A stretch of DNA of 24,926 bases from assembly GCA_934502905.1 (NCBI GenBank), contig CAKSVK010000031.1:1-24926 (forward strand), read 5' to 3'. Below the pieces are notes generated by a model, which searched no databases, was not told the origin of the DNA, and saw nothing but the letters and a program-made list of their open reading frames with translations. The DNA is from an uncultured Chitinophagaceae bacterium (lineage in GTDB: Bacteria; Bacteroidota; Bacteroidia; Chitinophagales; Chitinophagaceae). Position 1 is the first letter of the stretch, and the number at the start of each line of letters is the position of its first letter. Position numbers and translations under genes: made by a program. This document shows positions 16,326-24,870 of the stretch, in pieces.

Positions 16326-18137
16326 ATGCAAATTAGAAACATCGCTATTATTGCCCACGTTGACCATGGCAAGACAACACTGGTTGACAAAATCTTACAT
16401 CAAACCAATGTTTTTCGCGCCAATCAGGAGAGCGGTGAGTTGATCATGGATAATAACGATCTTGAAAGAGAGCGTGGTATTACCATTTTCAGCAAGAATG
16501 CATCAGTGGTATATAAGGGTGTAAAAATAAATGTAATTGATACCCCCGGACACGCCGACTTTGGCGGTGAAGTGGAGCGGGTGCTCAAAATGGCCGACGG
16601 CGTTATATTGCTGGTAGACGCCTTTGAAGGACCTATGCCGCAAACCCGTTTTGTTTTGCAGAAAGCGTTACAGCTGAACCTGAAGCCGATTGTGGTGATC
16701 AACAAGGTGGATAAACCCAATTGCCGGCCGGATGAAGTGCACGATGCTGTATTTGAGCTCTTCTTTAACCTGGATGCTACGGAAGAGCAGCTTGACTTCC
16801 CGACTTATTACGGTTCGGGAAAGAACGGCTGGTTTAATGACTCCCTGACACCGAGCGAAGATATTACGCCGCTACTGGATGGCATTTTGAAATATGTACC
16901 CGAACCGAAAGTGGAGGAAGGAACATTGCAGATGCAGATCACTTCCCTGGATTATTCTTCTTTCCTGGGGCGTATTGCGGTAGGAAAAGTAACCCGTGGC
17001 AGCATTAAGGAAAATCAGCCGATAGCTTTGGTGCAGGCAGATGGCAGCATTAAAAAGTCAAGAGTAAAAGAGCTGTACATATTTGAATCTTTGGGGAAGA
17101 AAAAAACGACCGAAGTAGAGTCGGGTGATATCTGTGCAGTAGTGGGGCTTGAAGATTTTAATATCGGCGATACCATCGCTGATGCAGAGAATCCGGAGGC
17201 GTTACCCGTTATCAGTGTGGATGAGCCCACAATGAACATGTTGTTCAGCATCAATAATTCGCCGTTTTTCGGTAAAGATGGAAAATTTGTGACCAGCCGC
17301 CATTTACGCGACAGGTTAATTAAGGAAACAGAGAAAAACCTGGCCCTCAGGGTATTCGATACCGATAGCGGAGATAGCTTTATGGTGTACGGCCGCGGTA
17401 TCCTTCACCTGGGCATCTTAATTGAGACCATGCGCCGCGAAGGATATGAGCTGACGGTAGGTCAGCCGCAGGTGATCGTAAAAACGATCGATGGACAGAA
17501 ATGTGAGCCCTACGAAACCCTGGTGGTGGATGTACCGGAAGAATTCGCTAGCAAGGTGATAGACCTGGTATCGCGCCGCAAAGGGGAAATGCTGGTAATG
17601 GAAACCAAGGGCACCATGCAGCACCTGGAGTTTGATATTCCGTCACGCGGGCTGATCGGGTTAAGAACACAATTGCTGACTGCCACCACCGGCGAAGCAG
17701 TAATGGCGCACCGGTTTAGCGAATACAAGCCCTGGAAGGGTCCCATCCCCGGCAGGAACAACGGGGTATTACTTTCCAAAAACCAGGAAAAAACAACTGG
17801 TTATTCCATCGATAAGCTTCAGGATCGTGGAACATTTTTTGTTGATCCCGGTGAAGATGTATATGCCGGACAAATCATTGCAGAGCATATCAAGCCCGGT
17901 GATCTGGTGGTAAATGCCACCGAGGGTAAAAAACTGACCAACCACCGTGCCAGCGGAAGTGATGACGCCACCCGTATTGCCCCCAAGGTGTTAATGACCC
18001 TGGAAGAATGTATGGAGTACATCCAACATGATGAATGTATTGAAGTGACACCTAACCACATCCGTATGCGGAAGGTGATGCTGGATGAGGAAGAACGTAA
18101 AAAGCATTCAAAAAGACTGAGCGCACAGGAGGCATAA
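16326..18137 (+). CDS. typA: Translational GTPase TypA/BipA
   Basis: TypA/BipA is a ribosome-binding GTPase related to EF-G that helps ribosome assembly and growth under stress such as cold. The 603-residue length is typical. The G motifs are G1 AHVDHGKT (10-17), G2 RGITI (50-54), G3 DTPGH (72-76) and G4 NKVDK (126-130). The LERERGITI switch region is as in the family. Domains II and III follow, then the BipA-specific C-terminal domain with SRGLIGLRTQLLTAT and AHRFSEYKPWKGPIPGRNNGVL. It ends in a basic tail. It has its own candidate promoter and terminator, so it is a single-gene unit. Start at 16326 places the G1 motif at the normal distance from the N-terminus. Identification is certain. 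Confidence 0.98.
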   Translation: MQIRNIAIIAHVDHGKTTLVDKILHQTNVFRANQESGELIMDNNDLERERGITIFSKNASVVYKGVKINVIDTPGHADFGGEVERVLKMADGVILLVDAFEGPMPQTRFVLQKALQLNLKPIVVINKVDKPNCRPDEVHDAVFELFFNLDATEEQLDFPTYYGSGKNGWFNDSLTPSEDITPLLDGILKYVPEPKVEEGTLQMQITSLDYSSFLGRIAVGKVTRGSIKENQPIALVQADGSIKKSRVKELYIFESLGKKKTTEVESGDICAVVGLEDFNIGDTIADAENPEALPVISVDEPTMNMLFSINNSPFFGKDGKFVTSRHLRDRLIKETEKNLALRVFDTDSGDSFMVYGRGILHLGILIETMRREGYELTVGQPQVIVKTIDGQKCEPYETLVVDVPEEFASKVIDLVSRRKGEMLVMETKGTMQHLEFDIPSRGLIGLRTQLLTATTGEAVMAHRFSEYKPWKGPIPGRNNGVLLSKNQEKTTGYSIDKLQDRGTFFVDPGEDVYAGQIIAEHIKPGDLVVNATEGKKLTNHRASGSDDATRIAPKVLMTLEECMEYIQHDECIEVTPNHIRMRKVMLDEEERKKHSKRLSAQEA

Positions 18138-18156
18138 GCCGAAAATAAATATTGCG

Positions 18157-18186
18157 AAAGCTGGTTCGAAAGGATCAGCTTTTTTT
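18157..18186 (+). terminator. Intrinsic terminator of typA with GAAA tetraloop
   Basis: The arms AAAGCTGGTTC (18157-18167) and GGATCAGCTTT (18172-18182) form an 11-bp stem with two G-U pairs, closed by the stable tetraloop GAAA (18168-18171). A T-run to 18186 follows. It lies 19 bases after the typA stop. Confidence 0.88.
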
Positions 18187-18239
18187 ATGTCCGGGGTATA
18201 CGCTTCAGGGAAAAGCTTCTAACCATCAGGTCGTGCTCT

Positions 18240-18458
18240 TTAAGTTTTCTGTACCGCTACGTGGATGTCTCTGACTCCGTATTTTTTATGTTCTTCCGGG
18301 CCTCCTGTCCCGGGGAAAGAAGGTCTGCACAACACCTGCGGAATGAGATCAGCAGCGCCGGGAAAACATGCTTTTATAATACAGAAGACAATTATTGGGA
18401 ATGACTGGATGATGCCGGTCAACAATACCTTTTCCCCGGATTTCTCCTTATCTTTCAT
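18240..18458 (-). CDS. Possible small hypothetical protein, 72 residues (low confidence)
   Basis: I do not recognise this frame. It runs on the minus strand from an ATG at 18456-18458 with AAAAGGACAG just before it, a plausible ribosome-binding region, to a TAA at 18240-18242. The product would have a charged N-terminus, one hydrophobic segment (about residues 11-31, VLLTGIIQSFPIIVFCIIKAC), then a Pro/Gly-rich part and a soluble-looking end (EEHKKYGVRDIHVAVQKT). The codons of that last part look like those of neighbouring genes. It lies wholly between typA and corA, on the opposite strand to both. An overlapping plus-strand frame (18265-18498) looks less natural. It may be a real small gene, the remnant of a larger one, or chance. 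Confidence 0.25.
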   Translation of the reverse strand: MKDKEKSGEKVLLTGIIQSFPIIVFCIIKACFPGAADLIPQVLCRPSFPGTGGPEEHKKYGVRDIHVAVQKT

Positions 18459-18570
18459 CTGTCCTTTTCATAAGTGTAACGATTTTGATGAAATATAAAC
18501 CATACCGGCTGCCCGGGCTTGTAGAAAGATATAATTGCTGATTAAAATTGATGGCAATAAAAATGAGTCC

Positions 18571-19545
18571 ATGAAAGAGATCGTTAATTGTGTTGCTTAT
18601 AAAAATGGTATGCGCAAGGCGGAGTTGCCGTTGCATAAGGTACATGAAGCGCTTGAAGATGGTGATCAGTTTGTATGGATAGGCTTGCATGAGCCGTCGC
18701 AGGAGGTAATGCGACAGGTGCAGCATGAGTTTAAGCTGCACGATCTGGCGGTGGAGGATGCACAGAAGGCGCATCAGCGGCCCAAGGTGGAGCTGTATGG
18801 TGATATTGTATTTGTAGTATTACGTACCGCGCAAAAGAATGCGCAAAACCATATTGAGTTCGGGGAGACGCATTTTTTTGTCGGTAAAAATTTTATTGTA
18901 GTGATACGGCATGGCTCAACTGTGGCCTATACGGAAGTGCGTGCCCGTTGCGAAACAATGCCTCACCTGCTGAGCAAAGGACAAAGCTTCGTTTTATATG
19001 CTATTATGGATTTTATTGTTGACCGGTATTTCCCGGTAGTGGAAGAGCTGGAAACTGACCTGGAGGATATTGAAGAAAAAGTATTTAAGGAAAAGCCAAG
19101 CCGGGAAACAACCGAGCAGATTTACCAGTTGAAGCGTGAGCTGCTGGATGTAAAAAGAGCTGTATCACCCCTGGTAGATATTTGTACCAGATTAATGCGT
19201 CCCGATATAAAAAATATTTCTGCAGAAACGCATGCTTATCTCGGGGATGTGAACGATCATGCGCTGCGTATTAATGAGATGGTTGATAATACACGTGAGC
19301 TTTTAAACTCAGCGCTGGAGGCCAATTTCTCATTGATCTCTATTTCCCAGAATGATACCAATAAAAAATTTGCCGGCTGGGCAGCTATTATTGCCCTGCC
19401 TACCATGGTTGCCGGTTTCTGGGGTATGAACTTTAGGTTTATACCCGAAACAGAATCAGAATATGGCTTTTATACCATTATAAGCCTGACCGTGATTGCC
19501 TGTATAACGTTATACCTTTTATTCAGGCGATCGGGGTGGCTGTGA
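18571..19545 (+). CDS. corA: CorA-family magnesium/cobalt transporter
   Basis: CorA is a homopentameric inner-membrane channel that takes up Mg2+, and often Co2+ or Ni2+. From the ATG at 18571 the protein has 324 residues. The large cytoplasmic domain ends in a long helix that begins near the EELETDLEDIEEKVFKEKPS region. The two transmembrane helices lie near residues 270-288 and 299-318. The selectivity motif GMN sits at residues 285-287 (GFWGMNFRF), followed by a short acidic loop (PETESEYG). The frame is open further upstream to a TTG at 18535, which would add 12 residues. The ATG is preferred because MKEIVNCVAY is a natural beginning for this family. It has no close co-directional neighbour and is convergent with an unknown membrane protein gene. 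Confidence 0.93.
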   Translation: MKEIVNCVAYKNGMRKAELPLHKVHEALEDGDQFVWIGLHEPSQEVMRQVQHEFKLHDLAVEDAQKAHQRPKVELYGDIVFVVLRTAQKNAQNHIEFGETHFFVGKNFIVVIRHGSTVAYTEVRARCETMPHLLSKGQSFVLYAIMDFIVDRYFPVVEELETDLEDIEEKVFKEKPSRETTEQIYQLKRELLDVKRAVSPLVDICTRLMRPDIKNISAETHAYLGDVNDHALRINEMVDNTRELLNSALEANFSLISISQNDTNKKFAGWAAIIALPTMVAGFWGMNFRFIPETESEYGFYTIISLTVIACITLYLLFRRSGWL

Positions 19546-19606
19546 TATACGTGTGCGAGCATGGACAAACGCCGGTATTTGCCAGGTTATCTCTGGAAGC
19601 CTGAAG

Positions 19607-20221
19607 TTATGGTGTATGCTTTGTCGGTATGGTTTTATTTTCTGCAGTATTTACCAGGAGATCGGAAATAGACCGCCGGTACTTGATAAGGTTTGTTTTT
19701 AGGGAGTCCGATTGGGTTTTCGTAAGATTTTGTTTGGCCAAGGAATCGGATGTGCTTAACAAAAGACTTTTGTATTTATTAAAATCCCGGGTGACGGTGG
19801 GAGTGGTTTGTTCTGTTACGATATGGTCCAGAGAATCGAGAAACGTTTTTTGCTCTTTTAACGCTTTGGTCATACTTTTTTCTCCGGGCTGTTGTACCTG
19901 GATCAGTATAGAGTCTGTGAGCTGGTTGTATTTATGAGAGGCTGCTAACAGTCCGATGGTCTGGTTGTCAGAAGCTATCTTTTCTGACTGCTCCTGAATA
20001 AGATTGTTTTTATAGAAGCTGGTAACAAACGTAAAGGCCCCCACCGCAATGGTCATAATAAAACAAACCAGCATATAGCGGTTGATGGTTTTAATGATCA
20101 GCGGGTTTATTTTGGGAAGTGGTACCAGGCTTTGTATGAGCTTATAAGCCAGGAACATCAATAAAAAGCCCAGACCGGACAGACCCGTTCCAAGAATGCC
20201 TACAATATTCCAGTTCTCCAT
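19607..20221 (-). CDS. Hypothetical membrane protein with two transmembrane helices and a long soluble tail
   Basis: I do not recognise this 204-residue protein. It has two hydrophobic helices, residues 7-29 and 49-69, joined by a short Pro-containing loop (SLVPLPKINP) followed by KTINRY. The remaining 135 residues are hydrophilic, rich in Ser, Thr, Lys, Gln and Leu with heptad-like spacing (for example LTKTQSDSLKTNLIKYRRSISDLL), so a helical or coiled-coil tail is likely. With a short N-terminus and two crossings, both ends should be on the same side, probably the cytoplasm or the periplasm depending on orientation. There is no Cys pair, enzyme motif or lipobox. It is transcribed alone on the minus strand, convergent with corA and divergent from uppS. 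The ATG at 20219-20221 starts just before the first helix. Confidence 0.75.
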   Translation of the reverse strand: MENWNIVGILGTGLSGLGFLLMFLAYKLIQSLVPLPKINPLIIKTINRYMLVCFIMTIAVGAFTFVTSFYKNNLIQEQSEKIASDNQTIGLLAASHKYNQLTDSILIQVQQPGEKSMTKALKEQKTFLDSLDHIVTEQTTPTVTRDFNKYKSLLLSTSDSLAKQNLTKTQSDSLKTNLIKYRRSISDLLVNTAENKTIPTKHTP

Positions 20222-20534
20222 AACAATAGTTTTAATGCGTGAAAGTTGTTGTATTATATGCCTCGGGGATACAGATTGTTACCTGTCCTGCTCTTATTTA
20301 AAAGGGTGCGTAGATGATCAGAAGGAGTATAGGACTATTATAACATTAAATATATATGATTTTTTCAGTATTCTATGACAAAAGTTGATGTTTAAGTATC
20401 TGGGATTGTTTTTCCCTCCAAGCATCCGGGCGGGATCGCGATGACAGACTTTTGGGGTCAACCGCACCCGGCATACCCAGCCAGGTTTTTCTGGCGTTTT
20501 TTCCTATGCCCGCAATATCATTATATATTATTTA

Positions 20535-20542
20535 TATCTTTG
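20535..20542 (+). promoter_or_regulatory. Candidate -7 promoter element (TATCTTTG) of the uppS-bamA-ompH block
   Basis: TATCTTTG matches TAnnTTTG exactly. Transcription would begin near 20547-20550, placing the perfect hairpin at 20546-20568 at the very 5' end of the mRNA, and leaving about 35 bases of leader before the uppS ATG at 20585. Confidence 0.55.
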
Positions 20543-20545
20543 CGC

Positions 20546-20570
20546 AAAGTCAGACCGTGTCTGACTTTTT
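20546..20570 (+). promoter_or_regulatory. Perfect 10-bp hairpin with T-run in the uppS leader
   Basis: The arms AAAGTCAGAC (20546-20555) and GTCTGACTTT (20559-20568) pair perfectly around the 3-base loop CGT, followed by T to 20570. Its position right after the predicted start of transcription and 15 bases before the uppS ATG is unusual. It could be a 5' mRNA-stabilising stem, an attenuator, or an operator for a dimeric regulator. Confidence 0.65.
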
Positions 20571-20584
20571 AAATTTATCTGTAA

Positions 20585-21340
20585 ATGTCCAGGTTGTCCG
20601 AAATTGATAAAAGCCGTTTACCGGAGCATATTGCTATTATTATGGATGGTAATGGCAGATGGGCAAAAGAAAAGGGGGAAAATCGGCTGTTTGGACACTA
20701 TAACGGCGTGGAAAGCGTCCGTGAAATAGTAGAAGGCTGCGCGGAACTGGGCATACAATATCTCACCTTATATGCCTTCAGCACCGAAAACTGGAGCAGG
20801 CCGGAGGACGAAGTAAATGGACTGATGGCTTTGATGGTGGAAACCATCAGGAAGGAAGTGCCGGTGCTTAATAAGAACAATATCAGGATCACCACGATCG
20901 GTAATACGGCGCAATTACCCGAGTTTGCTCATAAGGAGTTATTGGAAGCCCTTGAACTGACCAGGCAAAATACGGGGCTCACCGTTATAATTGCGCTCAG
21001 CTATAGTTCGCGGTGGGAGTTGATCCATGCGGTTCAGGAAATTTGTAAAGATGTGAAAAACAATGTATTACAGCCCGAGCAGGTGACGGAAGCTGTTTTC
21101 GGTCGTTACCTGGCTACCAGTGCGGTTCCAGACCCCGAACTGATGATCAGGACTAGTGGCGAATACAGGATAAGTAATTTTTTATTATACCAGTTAGCAT
21201 ATGCGGAACTATATTTCACCCCGACCCGGTGGCCCGATTTCAAAAAAGAAGATCTCTATGAAGCTATTCTGAACTACCAGAAACGTGAAAGAAGATTTGG
21301 AAAAACCAGTGACCAGATTCAACAGAAAAACTCCTGCTGA
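20585..21340 (+). CDS. uppS: Isoprenyl transferase (undecaprenyl diphosphate synthase)
   Basis: UppS condenses isopentenyl diphosphate onto farnesyl diphosphate to make the C55 lipid carrier for peptidoglycan and surface glycans. The 251-residue length is typical. The catalytic region IIMDGNGRWA lies at 18-27 with Asp21, and ENW (68-70) is the family's substrate-region motif. The C-terminal IRTSGEYRISNFLLYQLAYAELYFT (188-212) holds the diphosphate-binding Arg and Ser residues and the Glu in AELYFT. The aromatic after LL is Tyr202, where E. coli has Trp. It is followed by bamA after 87 bases, the usual Bacteroidota order. ATG at 20585 lies just after the leader hairpin and gives the normal N-terminus. 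Identification is certain. Confidence 0.97.
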   Translation: MSRLSEIDKSRLPEHIAIIMDGNGRWAKEKGENRLFGHYNGVESVREIVEGCAELGIQYLTLYAFSTENWSRPEDEVNGLMALMVETIRKEVPVLNKNNIRITTIGNTAQLPEFAHKELLEALELTRQNTGLTVIIALSYSSRWELIHAVQEICKDVKNNVLQPEQVTEAVFGRYLATSAVPDPELMIRTSGEYRISNFLLYQLAYAELYFTPTRWPDFKKEDLYEAILNYQKRERRFGKTSDQIQQKNSC

Positions 21341-21427
21341 TGCGCATTGGACAAGGTACCGCACTTTTGTTTTTAACAAACCATTTCAATTAATCCCGTT
21401 AAATTGCCGGGCGAAACTTAAAAAAGG

Positions 21428-24175
21428 ATGCATAGAATTTGCACGTTAGTGATCTTAATAATTGGATTAAGTTTTATCTCAACCAAAACAACTGCACAGG
21501 AAACGGATACCGTCCCTACTACTTCGGTAGATCCTGCGTTGTTGGAACTTTACAACCAAACCTTTCCCAAAAAATACACCATCGCTGAAATAAAAGTAAC
21601 CGGAACACAATATTTTGATCCCAACCTTGTAACTTCTATTTCGGGGCTGAATGTAGGGGATGAAGTAAGAATTCCGGGTGGTGATAATTTTTCAAAAGCC
21701 ATTGAAAAGCTGTGGGGGCAGAACCTGTTCGCGGATATTGAAATATACATCACAAAAGTAGAGGGTGACAGAATATGGGTGGAGATTGCTGCGGTGGAGC
21801 GCCCCAGGATGTCAAAGCTTATTTTCAGGGGAATAAGGAAAACAGAATCCACGGAACTGAAAGACAAGGTAGGCATAGGCGTTAGTCAGGTGGTAACAGA
21901 TGCCCGGAAGCAGAACGCAATGGAGGCAATCCAGAAGTATTATATCGATAAGGGATACCAGGGGGCCAAAGTAACCATACAGGAAAGATCCGATACTTCC
22001 TATACCAATGGAGTAGACCTTATCATCACAGTTGCCAAGGGACGTAAGGTGAGGATCAACAATATTATGATCTATGGCAATGAGCAGGTGAATGAGTTGA
22101 AGCTGAAGAGCAAGATGAAGGGTACCAAGGAGAAAACGAGACTTTCGCTTTTTGCTGCAGACGATACAAGCCCTTACGGTACACAGGAAAAAATATCGTT
22201 CAGGGAATATGTAAATACTCTTTCCTTTTTATCTCCTACCAAAACACTTGATTACCTGGACCCTTATTTCCGGTTTAAAATTTTCAGCTCAGCAAAGTTC
22301 AACGAGAAAAAATACAAAGAAGATAAGGAAAAGCTGCTGGAATACTACAATTCCCAGGGGTTGAGAGATGCGGTGATTGAAAAAGATACCGTTTACTATA
22401 ATGATAAAGGAGACCTGAATGTTGCGATAAAGGTAAATGAAGGAAGAAAATATTATTTTGGCGATATCACCTGGAGAGGCAACACAAAATATTCAGATTC
22501 ATTATTGAGTGTGATCCTGGGTATTCAAAAAGGAGACGTATATAACCTGGAAACGCTGAACAAGCGGTTGGGTAAACAAATGAGCGCAGACGGCGGTGGC
22601 GATATCAGCAGCCTGTATTCAGATAACGGGTACCTGTTTTTTAATGTAAATCCGGTAGAAACTTCCGTTTACAATGATACCATTGATCACGAGATAAGGA
22701 TTACCGAAGGACCACAGGCTACCATTAAAAGAGTAACCATTGCCGGGAATGACAAAACCAAAGAACATGTGGTGCGCAGGGAGCTGCGGACCTTGCCAGG
22801 AGAAAAATTCAGTCGTGAATTGCTGATCCGCTCCAACAGGGAGATCGCGAACCTGGGTTATTTCAACCAGGAAAAGATCGGTATCAGCCCGGTGCCTAAT
22901 CCCGATGATGGAACCGTGGATATTAACTATACTGTTGAGGAAAAGTCTTCTGACCAGCTGGAATTGAGCGCTGGTTATGGGGGCGGCATCGGACTGACCG
23001 GTACCGTCGGGGTTGTATTTAATAACTTCTCTATTAAAAATATATTTAAAAAATCGTCCTGGCGGCCGCTACCGTCCGGCGACGGGCAGAAGCTGAGCCT
23101 CCGTTTCCAGTCAAACGGGCGTTTCTTCCGTTCCACCAACTTCTCTTTTACAGAGCCCTGGCTGGGAGGAAAAAAGAGAAATTCATTTACGGTAAGCTTA
23201 TACAGCTCAAAATATGCAAATACCGGCGGTTATAATTATTATACCGGCGGCTACAACCGGAAGCTGGCAGATACGTCTTTTATGCGGGCATTAGGTGCTT
23301 CCATATCATTGGGTAAACAGTTGAAATGGCCGGATGATTATTTTACACTGATCTATGCTTTGAACTTTACCCAGTACAGGCTGAGAAACTATCCATACTT
23401 TTTTTCCGGTTTGGATAATGCCAATTCCAATATTTTTAACCTGAAGCTCACATTGGCCCGTTCTTCTGTCAATCAGCCGATTTTCCCTTCGGGAGGATCT
23501 TCCTTTATGATCAGCGGCGCATTTACCCCACCCTATTCGCTTTTCCGCAAGGGCGAGTACGACAAGGCGGTAGATAAGTATAAACTGGTAGAATATCACA
23601 AATGGCGTATTAACGGGGAATGGTATGTGCCGCTGGGGCGACCGACCGGAGAAGACAAAAACAGGCAGTTTGTCTTGAAATTTGCAGCTAAATACGGGTT
23701 TATCGGCCGGTATAACAAAAACACGGAAATATCGCCGTTTGAACGCTTCCAGGTAGGTGATGCCGGTCTGACCAATAACTTTGGTATCCTTGGATACGAT
23801 ATTATTGCCCACAGAGGGTATCCTGTGTATAACAATTCTGATCCTACCATCAACCCGGATCAGCAAAGTACACGTGACTTCTTTACCATATTCAATAAGT
23901 ATACGCTGGAACTGCGTTATCCATTCACTACCAATCCAAGCAGCACCATTTACGGGCTGGCATTTTTTGAAGCGGCGAACGGGTGGTACGATTTCAAGGA
24001 TTATAATCCTTTCAGGCTAAGAAGAGCGGTGGGGCTGGGTGCCCGGTTCTTCCTGCCCATGTTCGGATTATTAGGATTTGATTATGGTGTAGGACTTGAC
24101 CGCCTGGCAGTTCCGGGCGCAACATTCAAGGATGCCACCAGGTTTACATTTATGTTAGGTTTTGAACCGGAATAA
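21428..24175 (+). CDS. bamA: Outer membrane protein assembly factor BamA (Omp85 family)
   Basis: BamA is the essential outer-membrane machine that folds and inserts beta-barrel proteins. The 915-residue protein has a Sec signal (about 1-24), five POTRA domains (about 54-128, 128-212, 212-335, 336-425 and 426-505) and a 16-strand barrel from about 510. POTRA3 has an insertion of about 50 residues (near 239-288), so it is longer than in E. coli. The barrel contains FSFTEPWLGG and the lid-loop Arg motif as RGY (796-798). A tandem repeat (TGGYNYY then TGGYNRK, residues 599-612) lies in what is probably an outer loop. The last strand ends FTFMLGFEPE, so the aromatic is not the final residue. It sits between uppS and an ompH-type gene, as is normal for the phylum. 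Confidence 0.97.
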   Translation: MHRICTLVILIIGLSFISTKTTAQETDTVPTTSVDPALLELYNQTFPKKYTIAEIKVTGTQYFDPNLVTSISGLNVGDEVRIPGGDNFSKAIEKLWGQNLFADIEIYITKVEGDRIWVEIAAVERPRMSKLIFRGIRKTESTELKDKVGIGVSQVVTDARKQNAMEAIQKYYIDKGYQGAKVTIQERSDTSYTNGVDLIITVAKGRKVRINNIMIYGNEQVNELKLKSKMKGTKEKTRLSLFAADDTSPYGTQEKISFREYVNTLSFLSPTKTLDYLDPYFRFKIFSSAKFNEKKYKEDKEKLLEYYNSQGLRDAVIEKDTVYYNDKGDLNVAIKVNEGRKYYFGDITWRGNTKYSDSLLSVILGIQKGDVYNLETLNKRLGKQMSADGGGDISSLYSDNGYLFFNVNPVETSVYNDTIDHEIRITEGPQATIKRVTIAGNDKTKEHVVRRELRTLPGEKFSRELLIRSNREIANLGYFNQEKIGISPVPNPDDGTVDINYTVEEKSSDQLELSAGYGGGIGLTGTVGVVFNNFSIKNIFKKSSWRPLPSGDGQKLSLRFQSNGRFFRSTNFSFTEPWLGGKKRNSFTVSLYSSKYANTGGYNYYTGGYNRKLADTSFMRALGASISLGKQLKWPDDYFTLIYALNFTQYRLRNYPYFFSGLDNANSNIFNLKLTLARSSVNQPIFPSGGSSFMISGAFTPPYSLFRKGEYDKAVDKYKLVEYHKWRINGEWYVPLGRPTGEDKNRQFVLKFAAKYGFIGRYNKNTEISPFERFQVGDAGLTNNFGILGYDIIAHRGYPVYNNSDPTINPDQQSTRDFFTIFNKYTLELRYPFTTNPSSTIYGLAFFEAANGWYDFKDYNPFRLRRAVGLGARFFLPMFGLLGFDYGVGLDRLAVPGATFKDATRFTFMLGFEPE

Positions 24176-24276
24176 ACGTGATTTTATTGCTTGCGGCGGA
24201 AATCTTACTTTTAACACTTCAAAACCGGGATTTAAACGGAGTTTATCCTGATCATCAGAAGTAAAAACATGAACGG

Positions 24277-24789
24277 ATGAAAAAAATATTATTTGTAGCT
24301 TTTTGCGCTTTTGCACTTACCCTGACAGCCAGCGCACAACGGTATGCTGTGCTGGACACAAAGTTTATCCTGGATAAGCTGCCTGAGTATAAGGAAGCAC
24401 AGAAAAAGCTGGACCAGTTCAGCGAAAACTGGCAAAAGGAGTTGGATGCTTTACAAAATAGCCTGGATAAAATGTACCGGGATTTTGATGCAGAGCAGGT
24501 AATGCTGAGTGATGAGCTGAAAAAGAAAAGAGAGGTGGAGCTTTTCAATAAGGAGAAAGAATTAAGGGATCTGCAGCGGCAAAGGTTTGGTTTTGAGGGA
24601 GATCTGTTTAAAAAACGCCAGGAGCTGATAAAGCCTGTGCAGGATAAGGTGTACAATGCTATACAGAAGCTGGCAGTGGAAAAAGGCTATGATTTTATTT
24701 TGGATAAAAGTGAAGGAATTACTGTTATCTTTGCCGACCCCAAACTGGACCGTAGTGAGGATGTATTGAAAATGCTGGGGGCTAATTAA
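24277..24789 (+). CDS. OmpH/Skp-family periplasmic chaperone
   Basis: Skp/OmpH chaperones hold unfolded outer-membrane proteins in the periplasm on their way to BamA. The 170-residue length is usual. A Sec signal (residues 1-20, ending ASAQ) is followed by RYAVLDTKFILDKLPEY, the family's N-terminal strand. A long charged helical region (about 38-125, rich in Glu, Lys and Gln) forms the coiled-coil arms, and the C-terminal strand returns as YDFILDKSEGITVIFADP. It starts 101 bases after bamA on the same strand and is followed by a second small secreted-protein gene, so the barrel-assembly genes probably share transcription. Which of two tandem OmpH paralogues corresponds to E. coli skp cannot be told. 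Confidence 0.94.
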   Translation: MKKILFVAFCAFALTLTASAQRYAVLDTKFILDKLPEYKEAQKKLDQFSENWQKELDALQNSLDKMYRDFDAEQVMLSDELKKKREVELFNKEKELRDLQRQRFGFEGDLFKKRQELIKPVQDKVYNAIQKLAVEKGYDFILDKSEGITVIFADPKLDRSEDVLKMLGAN

Positions 24790-24870
24790 TTGTTAAAGCT
24801 GCCGGCAGCATAAAACCCAAAGAAGTAATTTTTCATCTATAAACCAAAATAAACTGAAACAATCACGAAT

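Larger units (their letters stand above)
18138..18570. other. 433-base gap between typA and corA
   Basis: The gap starts with the typA terminator (18157-18186). The rest has two overlapping antisense frames; the minus-strand one (18240-18458) looks more like coding DNA and is listed separately. No TAnnTTTG element with an exact match was found before corA; TACCTTTT near 18426 is one base off. Confidence 0.5.
20222..20584. other. 363-base gap with divergent promoters before uppS
   Basis: This AT-rich region lies between the minus-strand membrane-protein gene and uppS. Its right end holds the uppS promoter candidate (20535-20542) and the leader hairpin (20546-20568). No exact minus-strand promoter element was seen for the membrane-protein gene. 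I see no gene or RNA of a known family in the rest. Confidence 0.6.

Noticed and set aside
18157..18186. GGTTCGAA stretch resembling a tRNA T-loop
   Set aside because: It is part of the typA terminator stem and loop; no acceptor stem, anticodon arm or CCA end is present nearby.
18265..18498. 77-codon plus-strand frame in the typA-corA gap
   Set aside because: It is antisense to the more coding-like minus-strand frame and its residues (many Pro, Cys and Met in no pattern) look like a shadow.
18535..18570. TTG at 18535 as the corA start
   Set aside because: It would add 12 residues of no family character, while the ATG at 18571 gives a natural beginning. It cannot be fully excluded.
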